The notes: a model not told the origin generated them from the letters alone. DNA of 28,722 nt from an uncultured Caryophanales bacterium (GCA_937958685.1 CALGNF010000134.1:1-28722), one strand, 5' to 3'. Positions 9,902-18,596 are shown, numbered from the stretch's first letter. Program-made: numbers and translations.

Positions 9902-10711
9902 TTAATGATCTTCCATAACATCTTTAATGATAAATCTCTTTTCGGGACCATGATAAGGCTTCTTTACTAATGCTGTTTTACTACTATGAAGGGCATTCAC
10001 AGGACAATGATTGATGCATCGATAACATAAAATACATGAATTCTGAGCGACTAAAACACCATGTTTGATTTCAAAGTTATCGACGGGGCACAGTTCAATG
10101 CATTTCTTACACAAAATACAATTGCCTTCAATTTTGATAGCGTTTGATATCCATTTCATATCTAGTTTTTGATATGGGACTCTTTGTAAAAGACCAAGAC
10201 ATAATGAGATAACATTCGATCCTTTCTTCTTTCTTTTATCGGCCAGAATATACCTTACAAATCGATTTACCTGAATAGTCTTTTTAAGATCAATACGTTC
10301 TAAATTGTGGCTATTAAAGGGCTTTAAGATCTTGTAGTCTGTAATATTATTAGGCATATTAAAATGTGCTTGTTGTCTGATGCTAAAACCCTTCTTCTCA
10401 AGTAGTCTCCCGCCATAAGCCGCACCATCACCGGAATACATCATTTGGGTACAATATATGAAAGCTCTTTTAGAATTGTGCATCTTGAGTCCATTAATCC
10501 AGTTTCTAATGATTGTGGGGACATCAGACCCATAAATAGGATAGCCAAGTCCGATGACATCATGGTCATCAATCAACTGATCATCATTATGTGTTTTTTC
10601 AAGAGTAAAAAGATTACACTGATTGCCATTTTGAATCAGTGAATCTTGTATCTTTTTGGCAATGAAATAAGTGTTGCCTGTGCCACTAAATAAGAAAATT
10701 GCTACTTTCAT
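9902..10711 (-). CDS. EFR1-type flavodoxin/ferredoxin fusion protein (second copy)
   Basis: 269 residues. The flavodoxin-like half has the FMN phosphate loop SGTGNT (9-14) and GLGYPIYGSD (54-63). The clusters follow: Cys198, 201, 204, 208 and Cys226, 229, 232, 236, giving two 4Fe-4S centres. The ATG has AAAGG about 8 bases upstream. It is shorter and much more AT-rich than the first EFR1 gene at 7494-8486 and shares only the family pattern with it. It was thus probably acquired separately rather than made by recent duplication. It lies between two tRNA-end relics inside the accessory stretch. Its electron partners are unknown. Confidence 0.87.
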   Translation of the reverse strand: MKVAIFLFSGTGNTYFIAKKIQDSLIQNGNQCNLFTLEKTHNDDQLIDDHDVIGLGYPIYGSDVPTIIRNWINGLKMHNSKRAFIYCTQMMYSGDGAAYGGRLLEKKGFSIRQQAHFNMPNNITDYKILKPFNSHNLERIDLKKTIQVNRFVRYILADKRKKKGSNVISLCLGLLQRVPYQKLDMKWISNAIKIEGNCILCKKCIELCPVDNFEIKHGVLVAQNSCILCYRCINHCPVNALHSSKTALVKKPYHGPEKRFIIKDVMEDH

Positions 10712-10736
10712 ATGATTACCTTTCTGGTAATTCGAA

Positions 10737-10970
10737 TCATTGCATTAATATCCGTAAAATCATCTTGAAAACATCGACTCTGTAATATCTGATTCGATTC
10801 TGCTTTTTTAGTGTACGGGATTTAAGTGTGATAAAAAATTTTACTAGACGATAAAATATAGCTACACATCCTTGATAATCCAATTTTACCACTTGGAATA
10901 GTTTTTTAATTGTTAACTTCCCATAAAAGAAAAATTGATAAAGTAAGTCAAGCATAATTGGACAAATCAT
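10737..10970 (-). CDS. Small uncertain ORF, possible winged-helix remnant
   Basis: A 77-codon frame ends 25 bases before the second EFR1 gene on the same strand. The translation is basic and hydrophobic: a LLYQFFFYGKLTIKKLF start and a KKQNRIRYYRVD end, which faintly recalls a small winged-helix regulator. No ribosome site precedes any of its start codons, and composition is simply AT-rich. It may be a decayed regulator or chance. Confidence 0.22.
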   Translation of the reverse strand: MICPIMLDLLYQFFFYGKLTIKKLFQVVKLDYQGCVAIFYRLVKFFITLKSRTLKKQNRIRYYRVDVFKMILRILMQ

Positions 10971-11133
10971 CAATCAATATGCTATCTTTCAAATACTCAT
11001 TTACAAAACTCTTTTGTATTAACTAATACTTGTTTAACTATGATAATTATTTTTGTTATGATAATCAACCGCTGGACACCACCCAATGTGAAACATGCAA
11101 GAAGTAAAACTTCACTGATGGCTTCACAAAGCG

Positions 11134-11199
11134 AAAGAAAGACCCCATTTCGCTATGAAATGGGGACACTGACGGCATTGGTAGCCCGTATGGGTTCAC
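11134..11199 (-). repeat. Decayed tRNA-Glu 3' end plus terminator (intermediate copy)
   Basis: On the minus strand the sequence ends ACGGGCTACCA (11179-11189), identical to the acceptor end of the intact tRNA-Glu(CTC), with a partly preserved GAACCC T-arm upstream. The tRNA body beyond ~11199 is lost. Thirteen bases later comes a perfect 9-bp hairpin GAAATGGGG (11157-11165 as read on plus) / CCCCATTTC (11143-11151), followed on the minus strand by TCTTTCTTTC. Arm sequence, order and spacing match the intact locus. Confidence 0.8.
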
Positions 11200-11593
11200 A
11201 CAATCATCCGCGAGAATCAGACTAGACTGATAAGTGAGTCGATGTTTTCACGTATAGTTTTGGCTACCCCTTATATGACTTTTTAACTATGGACCCCACC
11301 TGCAAGTCGAATCGCGAATCAGATTAGGCCAAGTTGTCTTATGCATATGCTATCGCGAGCCACTGTCAAAAATCCATACTAATCCAATGAAGGATTCACG
11401 AGATCTGAAGTTGCTTCTTGGTTGGTTGAAACAACCAAAAAGGATTGGTATTCATCGCTGTATTGAATGTTTCTCTCAAAATACTTATAACATATCTCAA
11501 ACCTAACTGTCATTATTGTCAATAGACGCCAGTGACTCGTTAAGTATATGCAAATGAGGAACACCTGTAATAATGCGAGTCAACCTGCTATCA
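11200..11593. other. Intergenic stretch, no gene seen
   Basis: Only one structure stands out: a 7-bp hairpin TTGGTTG-AAA-CAACCAA at 11422-11438, without a T run. A 61-codon frame over it shows no ribosome site or family pattern and is not called. Confidence 0.5.
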
Positions 11594-12451
11594 TCAACTT
11601 CCTTGCATCGCTGAGAAAATCGAGATGACGACGGGGATATCGGTTGCGGCATGAAACAAGACAGACCCCCATAGACTGTTTGTTTTTCGGATGAGGTGCC
11701 CCCATGCCAAGGCCAATGGAACCAGTATAACCAAGAACATTAACGTGTCTTTGGTATAGGAGACTCCGGTATGATGCAACACAAATGGGATTGCAGTTAC
11801 AAGATTAGCGAAAAAAGCTCCCATGAAAGTCGAGTAATCTTTGATGAATAATCCCCGGAACATCAGTTCTTCATTAAAGGCGTTTCCGAAAATGAATATC
11901 AAAATATACGGCAACCACTCCATGAACATTGTGAAAGTATAGGGTTTTGCGCCAAACAGTATCGCAATGTAATAGGATAAAGCGGCAAAAACAAGAAACA
12001 GAAAGCCGCCAATCAAGAGACTTATTTTCAAGTTGCCGCCAGCCAAATATAAGTCTGAGTACTTCCTTCGTCGAAGTTTCCAAAGTACCAATATCACACT
12101 CACTAAGATGATTGTGCTATCAAGTTTATCTATGGCTATACCGGCTGGCGAGTCTATCGGGACCACAAACAAACTGGCAATCCACTTTCCCGAAGGAAGA
12201 TATAGGTCGACAGCCATAGCTACCGATACAACAAAGAAAGCATACAAAGTATTGGAGTATGTCGCGTATTTTGGCTGCCGTTTCGAAAGAAGCGAACCTG
12301 CCAGTAACAGCGCAACCAAGAGCATTCTGCCAACGATATCGATAGTGCCGGCAAACACGGGTCTCATATGACTGAACACGACAAAAACCAGTGCCCCCAG
12401 CAGCAAAAAAACAATGAATTGAAGATAACTAAGAACTCGAGATTTATTCAT
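11594..12451 (-). CDS. CPBP-family intramembrane glutamic protease (CAAX/Abi type)
   Basis: 285-residue membrane protein with about 8 hydrophobic segments. The three conserved motifs are present in the C-terminal half: Glu194-Glu195 with Arg199 (EELMFRG), His226/His227 (FVLHH) and His267 with Asp271 (LFHAATD). The family cleaves within or near the membrane. In bacteria members have been tied to bacteriocin self-immunity, peptide pheromone maturation or unknown roles. No bacteriocin or peptide precursor was recognised nearby, so its role here is open. The gene is AT-rich and lies between the tRNA-Glu locus and its nearest relic, suggesting arrival with a mobile element. ATG start; no strong ribosome site is visible beyond a GGGGTTGAG. 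Confidence 0.88.
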   Translation of the reverse strand: MNKSRVLSYLQFIVFLLLGALVFVVFSHMRPVFAGTIDIVGRMLLVALLLAGSLLSKRQPKYATYSNTLYAFFVVSVAMAVDLYLPSGKWIASLFVVPIDSPAGIAIDKLDSTIILVSVILVLWKLRRRKYSDLYLAGGNLKISLLIGGFLFLVFAALSYYIAILFGAKPYTFTMFMEWLPYILIFIFGNAFNEELMFRGLFIKDYSTFMGAFFANLVTAIPFVLHHTGVSYTKDTLMFLVILVPLALAWGHLIRKTNSLWGSVLFHAATDIPVVISIFSAMQGS

Positions 12452-12505
12452 TTACTCAACCCCTATTCGACAAATCGTTAATCGCACTCAGAAATCTCCA
12501 AATAT

Positions 12506-12511
12506 ATTATA
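12506..12511 (-). promoter_or_regulatory. Putative -10 box of the CPBP protease gene
   Basis: A perfect TATAAT on the minus strand lies 55 bases before the start codon, without a good -35 (TTTACT 17 bases upstream). Confidence 0.4.
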
Positions 12512-12928
12512 CCCACGTTCAAAGTTGGAGTAAAGGGACTCAAACAGAACTTAACACAAATATCTATCCTATATCGCAGGTTTGACTATGTTGAATTGTG
12601 TCCGCGTTTAAATGGATTAGTTGATTCTTGATCAGTATTTGAAAATGAAGTCATTTACATACACAGACTGTCATGCTTACCACATCAAAAAAGAATAAAT
12701 CCCCGATATTTATAACAACATAAGTCGGATTTTTCGATGATTTTTTGAGTTTAATCATGAACTTCCTTTTTATTGCTTGAAATTTGCTTATGTCAACATA
12801 AGTTTTCAAGGTTTTTGACCCTTCCCACAAAAATCATCCAAATCAGTATCTGTTACGGGTTTCTTGTTTCATTGTCTATAATACATACACCTTTGAATTT
12901 CTATCGCACTAATAGATCTAACGGTGAA
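12512..12928. other. AT-rich intergenic stretch with one palindrome
   Basis: No gene is seen. A perfect 7-2-7 palindrome, CTTATGT-CA-ACATAAG, lies at 12787-12802. Part of it, CAACATAAGT, is repeated directly at 12716-12725. The purpose is unknown; it may be a regulator site or remnant of the element joined to the tRNA. Confidence 0.5.
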
Positions 12929-12960
12929 TAAAAGCCCCCATTTCACAGTGAAATGGGGGC
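12929..12960 (-). terminator. Terminator of the gltX-tRNA-Glu transcript
   Basis: A perfect 12-bp stem GCCCCCATTTCA (12934-12945) / TGAAATGGGGGC (12949-12960) has a 3-base loop and is followed on the minus strand by TTTTATT. It lies 11 bases after the CCA end of the tRNA. Confidence 0.93.
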
Positions 12961-12971
12961 AATATTGACCT

Positions 12972-13047
12972 TGGTAGCCCGTACGGGGTTCGAACCCGTG
13001 AATGCCGCCTTGAGAGGGCGGTGAGTTAACCGTTTCTCCAACGGGCC
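12972..13047 (-). tRNA. tRNA-Glu(CTC)
   Basis: 76 nt with encoded CCA. It folds as a full cloverleaf: acceptor GGCCCGT/ACGGGCT, D arm GAGA-8-ACTC, anticodon arm CCGCC-CTCTCAA-GGCGG with anticodon CTC (reads GAG, Glu), 5-base variable loop, and T arm ACGGG-TTCGAAC-CCCGT. It begins 12 bases after the gltX stop on the same strand, so it is co-transcribed with its own synthetase. Its 3' end is the likely integration target for the decayed elements to the left. Confidence 0.96.
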
Positions 13048-13059
13048 ATCGCGATCAGC

Positions 13060-14709
13060 CTATAGAAGGCTGATGGTGTGGTTGATTCTATTAACTATTG
13101 TATCATATCCGAGGATTTTTAGTACATAGTAAAAATTAGGAGTGTTCTTTCTGGCGCTGACAGCGATCCTGATGATCTCCGCGAAATCACCGATATGGCC
13201 CAAATACCGGTCCGGGTTGTTTTTATAGTCCTTGGTCCGGGCCGCAAAGCCGGTTGCTTCGGCGACCATCTTCAAATTCTCGAACCATTCAGCCTCCGGC
13301 AGATTCAATCCGGGTTGCCTTAGGAATGCCTCGAGCACATCGATAATCTGTGTTTTCGTGAAGCGCTCGTTGAACGGTCTCGATTCCCTGATCGCTGCTT
13401 CAAACCACTTGTCATACATGAAGTTGATGATCGGGAAAATGTCAGAGTATTTCTCATAGTCTTTTCGTGGCTTCTCGCCGCCTCTTTCAATCGCGAGGAT
13501 CGCCTGGAAGTAGGGGATGTCGTTCTTGATCGCCGCGGCGAAAGTCTGGTCATAAGCTTTGGCCCAGGCAAGGGCTTTGCTCGCGATTGTTTCCGCAGGC
13601 ATTTTGGCGAGGCATTCCTTGCAGATGGATTTGACCTTTTCCAGATCGAAGAGGCCGCCATCAAGCGTCATCTTCGCGAAGCTGAGGTTGAAGTTGAAGA
13701 TGTCCGCATCCGGATTGGCAAGGCGCCATTCCTCGAAATTGGTGTTGGCCATCGTCATCAGGTATTCCAGGAAACCCTCGATCGGATAGCCTTGCTCGAG
13801 AAAATAACTCACCGAGGCCTCGGGATCCTTGCGCTTCGAGAGTTTCCGACGTTTGCCCTCATCGAGCTTCATGATCACGGGAAGATGGGCATAGATTGGC
13901 CGCTCCCATCCGATGCTGTCGAACAGTTGGAGATGGATCGGCACGGAGGCCATCCATTCCTCGCCTCTGGTGATATGGGTGGGACGCATGAAGTGGTCAT
14001 CCACCAAATGGGCGAAATGATAAGTGGGCAGTCCGTCGGTTTTCATGATCACGATGTCCTGGACATTTTCCGGGAATTCGATCCGGCCGCGGATGACATC
14101 GTCGACATAGACGCGGTTAGTTTCGATACCAGGAGATTTGAATCTAATCACGAAGGGGAAACCCGCTTTGACTTTGGCGGTCGCTTCCGCGAGAGACAGA
14201 TACCTGCACTTCGCATATTCGCCATAGTAGCCGGGATTGGCCTTGATCTTTTCCTGCTCCTTGCGGATCTCGTCGAGTTCCTCATGCGTGCAGAAACAAG
14301 GGTATGCGAGATCGTGCTCCAAAAGGTGCTTGATGACGACATCGTAGATCCACTTGCGCTCGCTCTGCCTATAGGGTCCGTAAGCGCCGCCCTTGACAAA
14401 ACTTTCGTCGGGAGCGATGCCGAATGTTTCGAGCTCCTCGATGAGTTTGTCGCCCGATCCGGCGATTTCACGCTTCTGATCGGTATCCTCGAGCCTGACG
14501 AAAAAGACGCCGCCGGACTGCTTGGCAAGCCTCCAGGAGATGAGCGAAGCCGAAAGCGAACCCGTATGCAAAAAGCCCGTCGGGGACGGAGCGAAACGCG
14601 TGACCATCGCGCCTTCTTGAAGCGTTCTTAGGGGAAATAAAGCTTCCAGATCAGCAATCGTTTTGGTCACTTCGGGAAATATGCTTTTGGCAAGTTCATA
14701 TCGGTCCAT
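13060..14709 (-). CDS. gltX: Glutamyl-tRNA synthetase (divergent form with N-terminal extension)
   Basis: 549-residue class I synthetase that charges tRNA-Glu with glutamate. The ATP-site signature is FAPSPTGFLHTG (39-50, HIGH motif) and KLSKR is at 289-293 (KMSKS motif). About 35 residues precede the Rossmann fold, starting MDRYELAKSIFPEV. A similar extension is known in a clostridial subgroup of GluRS, and the KLSKRKDPEA stretch also fits it. The C-terminal half is the helical anticodon-binding part and diverges from the usual bacterial form. ATG at 14709 is preferred over the GTG 15 bases upstream, because GGGAG sits 8 bases before it and the family begins there. It is followed by tRNA-Glu in the same transcript. 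Confidence 0.93.
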   Translation of the reverse strand: MDRYELAKSIFPEVTKTIADLEALFPLRTLQEGAMVTRFAPSPTGFLHTGSLSASLISWRLAKQSGGVFFVRLEDTDQKREIAGSGDKLIEELETFGIAPDESFVKGGAYGPYRQSERKWIYDVVIKHLLEHDLAYPCFCTHEELDEIRKEQEKIKANPGYYGEYAKCRYLSLAEATAKVKAGFPFVIRFKSPGIETNRVYVDDVIRGRIEFPENVQDIVIMKTDGLPTYHFAHLVDDHFMRPTHITRGEEWMASVPIHLQLFDSIGWERPIYAHLPVIMKLDEGKRRKLSKRKDPEASVSYFLEQGYPIEGFLEYLMTMANTNFEEWRLANPDADIFNFNLSFAKMTLDGGLFDLEKVKSICKECLAKMPAETIASKALAWAKAYDQTFAAAIKNDIPYFQAILAIERGGEKPRKDYEKYSDIFPIINFMYDKWFEAAIRESRPFNERFTKTQIIDVLEAFLRQPGLNLPEAEWFENLKMVAEATGFAARTKDYKNNPDRYLGHIGDFAEIIRIAVSARKNTPNFYYVLKILGYDTIVNRINHTISLL

Positions 14710-14738
14710 CGGCGGCGCTCCCACTTTCTCTAGTGTCT

Positions 14739-14768
14739 ATTCTACCATATCTTGATTAGAAATGCCAA
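14739..14768 (-). promoter_or_regulatory. Promoter of gltX-tRNA-Glu
   Basis: Minus strand: TTGGCA (14768-14763), 18 bases, TAGAAT (14744-14739) with upstream TGG giving an extended -10. It lies 30 bases before the gltX start. Confidence 0.65.
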
Positions 14769-14791
14769 CGCAAAATGAAGGTGGCAAACAA

Positions 14792-16885
14792 TCAGGAAGC
14801 GGGTTCGTAGATCAGCAGGTATTCGGTCGAGATGCTGCTGGGTTGGTAACCAAGAGCGGTAAGCGCCGCTTCCATTCCCGGCAGATTGTCAAGATAGTAC
14901 CTGAGATCGATGATGATGTAATCCATTAGCTCGGTGGCATGGTCGAAGTCATAGTAATCATAGTCGTAAAGAGTCTCCCTGTCGCCCAGATAAGTGGTGA
15001 GCAGGGTGGTCGCGACGACGCTTTTATCCCTGGGAATCGAGGTGAGCGTCAACCGCATGCCCTCATACATCTCGAAGTTCTCCCGGTAGTCCTTGATATG
15101 GCCGTACCGGGAGAACAAAGTGCTCGAACCGACCATCACCGAGATCGCCAGGGCGACGAAGGCCATGCTGTAGAGCGCGTGTTTGATCGTATTGAAACGG
15201 GTGAAGAAACCCAGACTGAGGTTCTCCTTGATCGAAAGCAGCACAAGGAAAATCACGAGCACGCTGCTGCCGTAGAAATACTGGTAGCCGAATTGGTGCT
15301 GCCAATAGTAGTTGCTCGCGAAATTGACGACGATGAGCGGCCCCAGCAGGAAATAATCAGCCATGTTCCTGACGAAGAACGGAAAGAAACCGACAGTGGC
15401 GAAAATGACCACCAGACTGTAGACCTTGCTGGGTTGAAACAAGGTTGAAAGCAGATAACTCGGATTCTGGAAGAGACTGGGCAGGGTGCCGAAGGCGCCC
15501 AGCTCAGGATAGCCGTTTAGGTTGCTGTAGCGCCATAACATCGCCCCGGTGCCGGCGTTGTTCAGATAAGCCACGGCGACGACGAAGTATAGGATCGCCA
15601 CAAGGATCGCGCCCGACCCGTGGATGATATTGAGCCGGACGTCCTTCCTGGAGGCGTCCTTCTTCTCCGTTCCGAAGATGAAATAGAGGCCGATAAAGAC
15701 GAGATAGATCCCCGCGTCTTCCTTGACCAGAAGCAGCAATAGACTACTGATGAAAAAGGGGATTGTCCGTTTTTTAATGCCAAAATAGAGCACAAAGAGG
15801 ATGAGGGGTGCCAGGAAGCAGTTTTCATGCAGATCGAAGAAACTGCTGCTGATCAGAGCCGGACTGAAGATGTAGATGATTGCGATCACCGACCTGATCA
15901 TAGGCGGCAACTGGAATTCCTTGCCGATCAGATACAACGGAATCACGCCGGTCGCAACGACGATGACTTGCAGGATCTGCAAGGTCTCCGGTCGGGGGAA
16001 AATCCAGAAAAACGGCAACAATAGATAAAAGATCGGCGAGATATGGACGGCGTTGTGATTCAAGGCGTAACCGCGTTCGAGCGTCGTCACCATGCCTTCG
16101 AAATTGCGCATGTTGTAGAACATCTGCGTGAAGATGCCGAAATCATAGCTCGGTGTTTGGAGCGTCATCGTCCGATAAACCATCATCCGCGACAGCGTGA
16201 CCACTTGGAAGAGGACCACGAGGACGATGACGATGATGGCGATGGTTTCCCTTGACTTGCCGTTTGCCTGCCTGTTTTCATCGTTGGTCTGAAAGATGTA
16301 GGCAACGATCAGGCCGGCCATCACGCCAAGGGCGATGTAGAAGTATGTTACCCAATCGCCGATCAGCACATGCATGTCGCTGATGAGCGACAGGTTGCGG
16401 CCTGGATACGGAGTATAGGGAAGACTGGCTTTGACGATCAGGATCAACAAAATCGCCAGGAACATGGCATAGTTGGCGTGGATCAGAAGTTTGTTGGCCT
16501 TGACCCTGCTTTTGTCGTATTCCAGTTTCCGGAGCGCAAAGCGCTCATGGAAGCTCATGTAGACACCGGGAATGGCGATCAGAAGCGCGCCGAAGACGAG
16601 CGACTCGACGGGAGCGTAAAAGCTGAAGACCGTGAGGTAGACAAGCCATAGAAAACTGAGGAGCACCGGCGTCAGAAAATAGGTCAGTTTGGCGCTGAAG
16701 ACCCTGATCAAGGCCAAAAACCCGGCAAAAAGCGCCACCTGGAGCAAGAACTGGAAGGCGGTTATTTGCCGGATATCATAGAAGTTGCGGCTCTTGCCGA
16801 AAATGAAGAGGGACAAAAGCGCCATCAGGAGAAAAGCGCCGACGACTTGTCCCGCAAGGATCAGGAGCGCGTTTTTGTCTTTCAT
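14792..16885 (-). CDS. DUF2079 polytopic membrane protein (copy 1)
   Basis: 697 residues with a dozen or more hydrophobic segments and a soluble C-terminal part of ~100 residues. Family marks are YDFGIFTQM (247-255), the HISPIFYLLLP segment (from His281) and DLHENCFLAP (351-360). DUF2079 proteins resemble GT-C glycosyltransferases, which use lipid-linked sugars outside the membrane. The Asp in YDFG lies in an extracytoplasmic loop, as the catalytic Asp does in GT-C enzymes. That function is inference. Start ATG with GGGG 9 bases upstream. It follows the ABC exporter pair by 79 bases on the same strand with no obvious terminator between, so the three genes may be one operon. A paralogue lies at 21116-23218. 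Confidence 0.85.
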   Translation of the reverse strand: MKDKNALLILAGQVVGAFLLMALLSLFIFGKSRNFYDIRQITAFQFLLQVALFAGFLALIRVFSAKLTYFLTPVLLSFLWLVYLTVFSFYAPVESLVFGALLIAIPGVYMSFHERFALRKLEYDKSRVKANKLLIHANYAMFLAILLILIVKASLPYTPYPGRNLSLISDMHVLIGDWVTYFYIALGVMAGLIVAYIFQTNDENRQANGKSRETIAIIVIVLVVLFQVVTLSRMMVYRTMTLQTPSYDFGIFTQMFYNMRNFEGMVTTLERGYALNHNAVHISPIFYLLLPFFWIFPRPETLQILQVIVVATGVIPLYLIGKEFQLPPMIRSVIAIIYIFSPALISSSFFDLHENCFLAPLILFVLYFGIKKRTIPFFISSLLLLLVKEDAGIYLVFIGLYFIFGTEKKDASRKDVRLNIIHGSGAILVAILYFVVAVAYLNNAGTGAMLWRYSNLNGYPELGAFGTLPSLFQNPSYLLSTLFQPSKVYSLVVIFATVGFFPFFVRNMADYFLLGPLIVVNFASNYYWQHQFGYQYFYGSSVLVIFLVLLSIKENLSLGFFTRFNTIKHALYSMAFVALAISVMVGSSTLFSRYGHIKDYRENFEMYEGMRLTLTSIPRDKSVVATTLLTTYLGDRETLYDYDYYDFDHATELMDYIIIDLRYYLDNLPGMEAALTALGYQPSSISTEYLLIYEPAS

Positions 16886-16913
16886 GTCACGCTACCCCTT
16901 TCATAGTCCATGA

Positions 16914-16925
16914 TATACTAGTATA
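16914..16925. promoter_or_regulatory. Palindrome between the ABC exporter and the DUF2079 gene
   Basis: TATACTAGTATA is a perfect 12-bp palindrome, 28 bases upstream of the DUF2079 start. It also contains a -10-like TATACT. It may be an internal promoter or operator, but no -35 fits well. Confidence 0.3.
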
Positions 16926-16964
16926 CATCAATCCACCGGAAGCGATAGCGCCAAAGTGATTTTT

Positions 16965-18596
16965 TTAAGTTTGAGCGCTTTGCCTGACGGTGGCTTTGCG
17001 GTTCGCGATGGTGATGACCTCGTCATAGCGGTCCAGATTTTCGGGAATCACCACGTGGGAGACGTTGATGATGGTGACACCGGTCAACGACAGCAGGCTG
17101 GATTCGATCGCCCGGGCCTTGTCCAGATCCAGACTGGCGAAAGCCTCGTCGAGGAAAATCAGCTGGGCGCGGTTCAAGAGGCCTCTGGCGATCGCGATCC
17201 GGCTCTTCTCGCCTCCGGAGATGTTCTTGCCGTTGTCGAGGATCGGCCGGCTGAGGCCGTCTGGGTGGTTGTCGACGAAATCCTCGAGTCCGGCCTTAAG
17301 CAATGCGTTCCGGATTTCCGAATCGCTATAGTCCTTGTAAAGGGTAAGGTTGTTTTTCAAGGTGTCCTCAAACAGGAAGACCTGTTGTTCGATGTTGGCG
17401 ATTTTGGCGAAATAGTCGACCTTCCTGATGTTCACAAGCGGGATGCCATCGACTGTGATCTCCCCATCTGAAGGATTGAAGTACTTGCGCAAAAGTTTGA
17501 GCAAGGTCGACTTGCCACCGCCGGATGGACCGACGACAAGGTATTTCCTGCCTTTGACAAACGTGAGCGAAACATCCTTCAATACCGGTTCCTGATCATA
17601 GGCGAAGGACACGCCATTGAGCGAGATCGCCTCTTGAAAACCGGCAAGGGTTTCGGTCTCGGGAAAGGTTTCTTTGTTGGCCAGCGATTCGTCGATCCGC
17701 TCAAACAGGACCTTGACCGACATCAGTTTCGGGATTGCCTCGGAAAACGTGATGATGGGACCGATGAACCCGTCGATGTTGTTGATGACGACGATGATTC
17801 CGGCAAAGGTCACCAAACCGGTGATCGTCATGTAGGAGACCACCAGCATCAGTCCGAGGACGGTGATCATCCCGTTGGCGTTCTGCAAGGCGAAAATAAA
17901 CGACATGATCTTGTCGATGACATACTTCTTCTGCTGGACCTTGGTGCTTTTGTCACGGAAGTCGGTCGTGATCCTCGTTTCCAGATCGTTGGCCTTGATG
18001 ATTTGGAAAGCCGAGAGCACCTCCTTGATGAAGCCGTTGTAGGAGCGCATCAAATCGCTCCTTTCGGCATTATGCTTCTTGATCGGCTTCTCCGCCAGCA
18101 TGGAGATGATCGCGTTGATGATGGCGACGCCGGCCCCGACGAGAAGCAGCCAGGGACTGACGATGGCGATGATGATGATGGCGGTCGCGAAATTGATCAA
18201 GGAATCGATGATCGAGGCGACCTGCTCGAGATAATCGCGCTCGATCAGGTCGAAGTCGTTGGTCAGCGCGGAAACATAAAGCGCATTGTTGTCCTTTTGA
18301 AACTCGGAGATGTTCTTATTGAAAACGGCCGCCATGTAATCCGTCTTCATTGCCGCAAGCGCGCCCTTGATGAATTTGCCGCGCACGTAGGCCATCAAGA
18401 GATTTGCCGGCAGCATCAGCACGACGAGGATCATGACCCAGATCCCGTTCTGCCAGAAATCGTCCCATACGCCCGCGGTCGCCGCGGTGATCGTCGCAAA
18501 CAGAAAAAGCGACATCCTCAAGGTCAAAAAGGCGATGATGAGCCTGACGAACACTGCCGGCCAGGCTTTGAGGAGGTAGCGTGATTTAGCTTTCAT
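16965..18596 (-). CDS. ABC exporter half-transporter, subunit B
   Basis: 543 residues. An N-terminal membrane domain (about six helices, residues ~10-300) is fused to an ATPase domain: Walker A GPSGGGKS (356-363), signature ISGGE (459-463), Walker B ending FLDE with catalytic Glu484, and switch His514. This is the layout of an export ABC half-transporter, which must dimerise. The start overlaps the end of the upstream half-transporter by 11 bases, and GGAGG lies 6 bases before ATG, so the two are translated together and most likely form a heterodimer. Longer starts up to 18665 lie within the upstream gene and are not needed. The substrate is unknown: lipid, peptide or drug. Confidence 0.9.
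   Translation of the reverse strand: MKAKSRYLLKAWPAVFVRLIIAFLTLRMSLFLFATITAATAGVWDDFWQNGIWVMILVVLMLPANLLMAYVRGKFIKGALAAMKTDYMAAVFNKNISEFQKDNNALYVSALTNDFDLIERDYLEQVASIIDSLINFATAIIIIAIVSPWLLLVGAGVAIINAIISMLAEKPIKKHNAERSDLMRSYNGFIKEVLSAFQIIKANDLETRITTDFRDKSTKVQQKKYVIDKIMSFIFALQNANGMITVLGLMLVVSYMTITGLVTFAGIIVVINNIDGFIGPIITFSEAIPKLMSVKVLFERIDESLANKETFPETETLAGFQEAISLNGVSFAYDQEPVLKDVSLTFVKGRKYLVVGPSGGGKSTLLKLLRKYFNPSDGEITVDGIPLVNIRKVDYFAKIANIEQQVFLFEDTLKNNLTLYKDYSDSEIRNALLKAGLEDFVDNHPDGLSRPILDNGKNISGGEKSRIAIARGLLNRAQLIFLDEAFASLDLDKARAIESSLLSLTGVTIINVSHVVIPENLDRYDEVITIANRKATVRQSAQT

Noticed and set aside
11379..11564. 61-codon minus-strand frame
   Set aside because: No ribosome site, no recognisable pattern, AT-rich non-coding surroundings.
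11594..12451. CPBP protease considered as an abortive-infection antiphage system
   Set aside because: The old Abi label for this family does not by itself show phage defence, and no partner genes are present.
17634..18584. 316-codon plus-strand frame opposite the ABC exporter subunit
   Set aside because: Low-complexity Asp/His/Gln translation; shadow of a well-supported ATPase gene.
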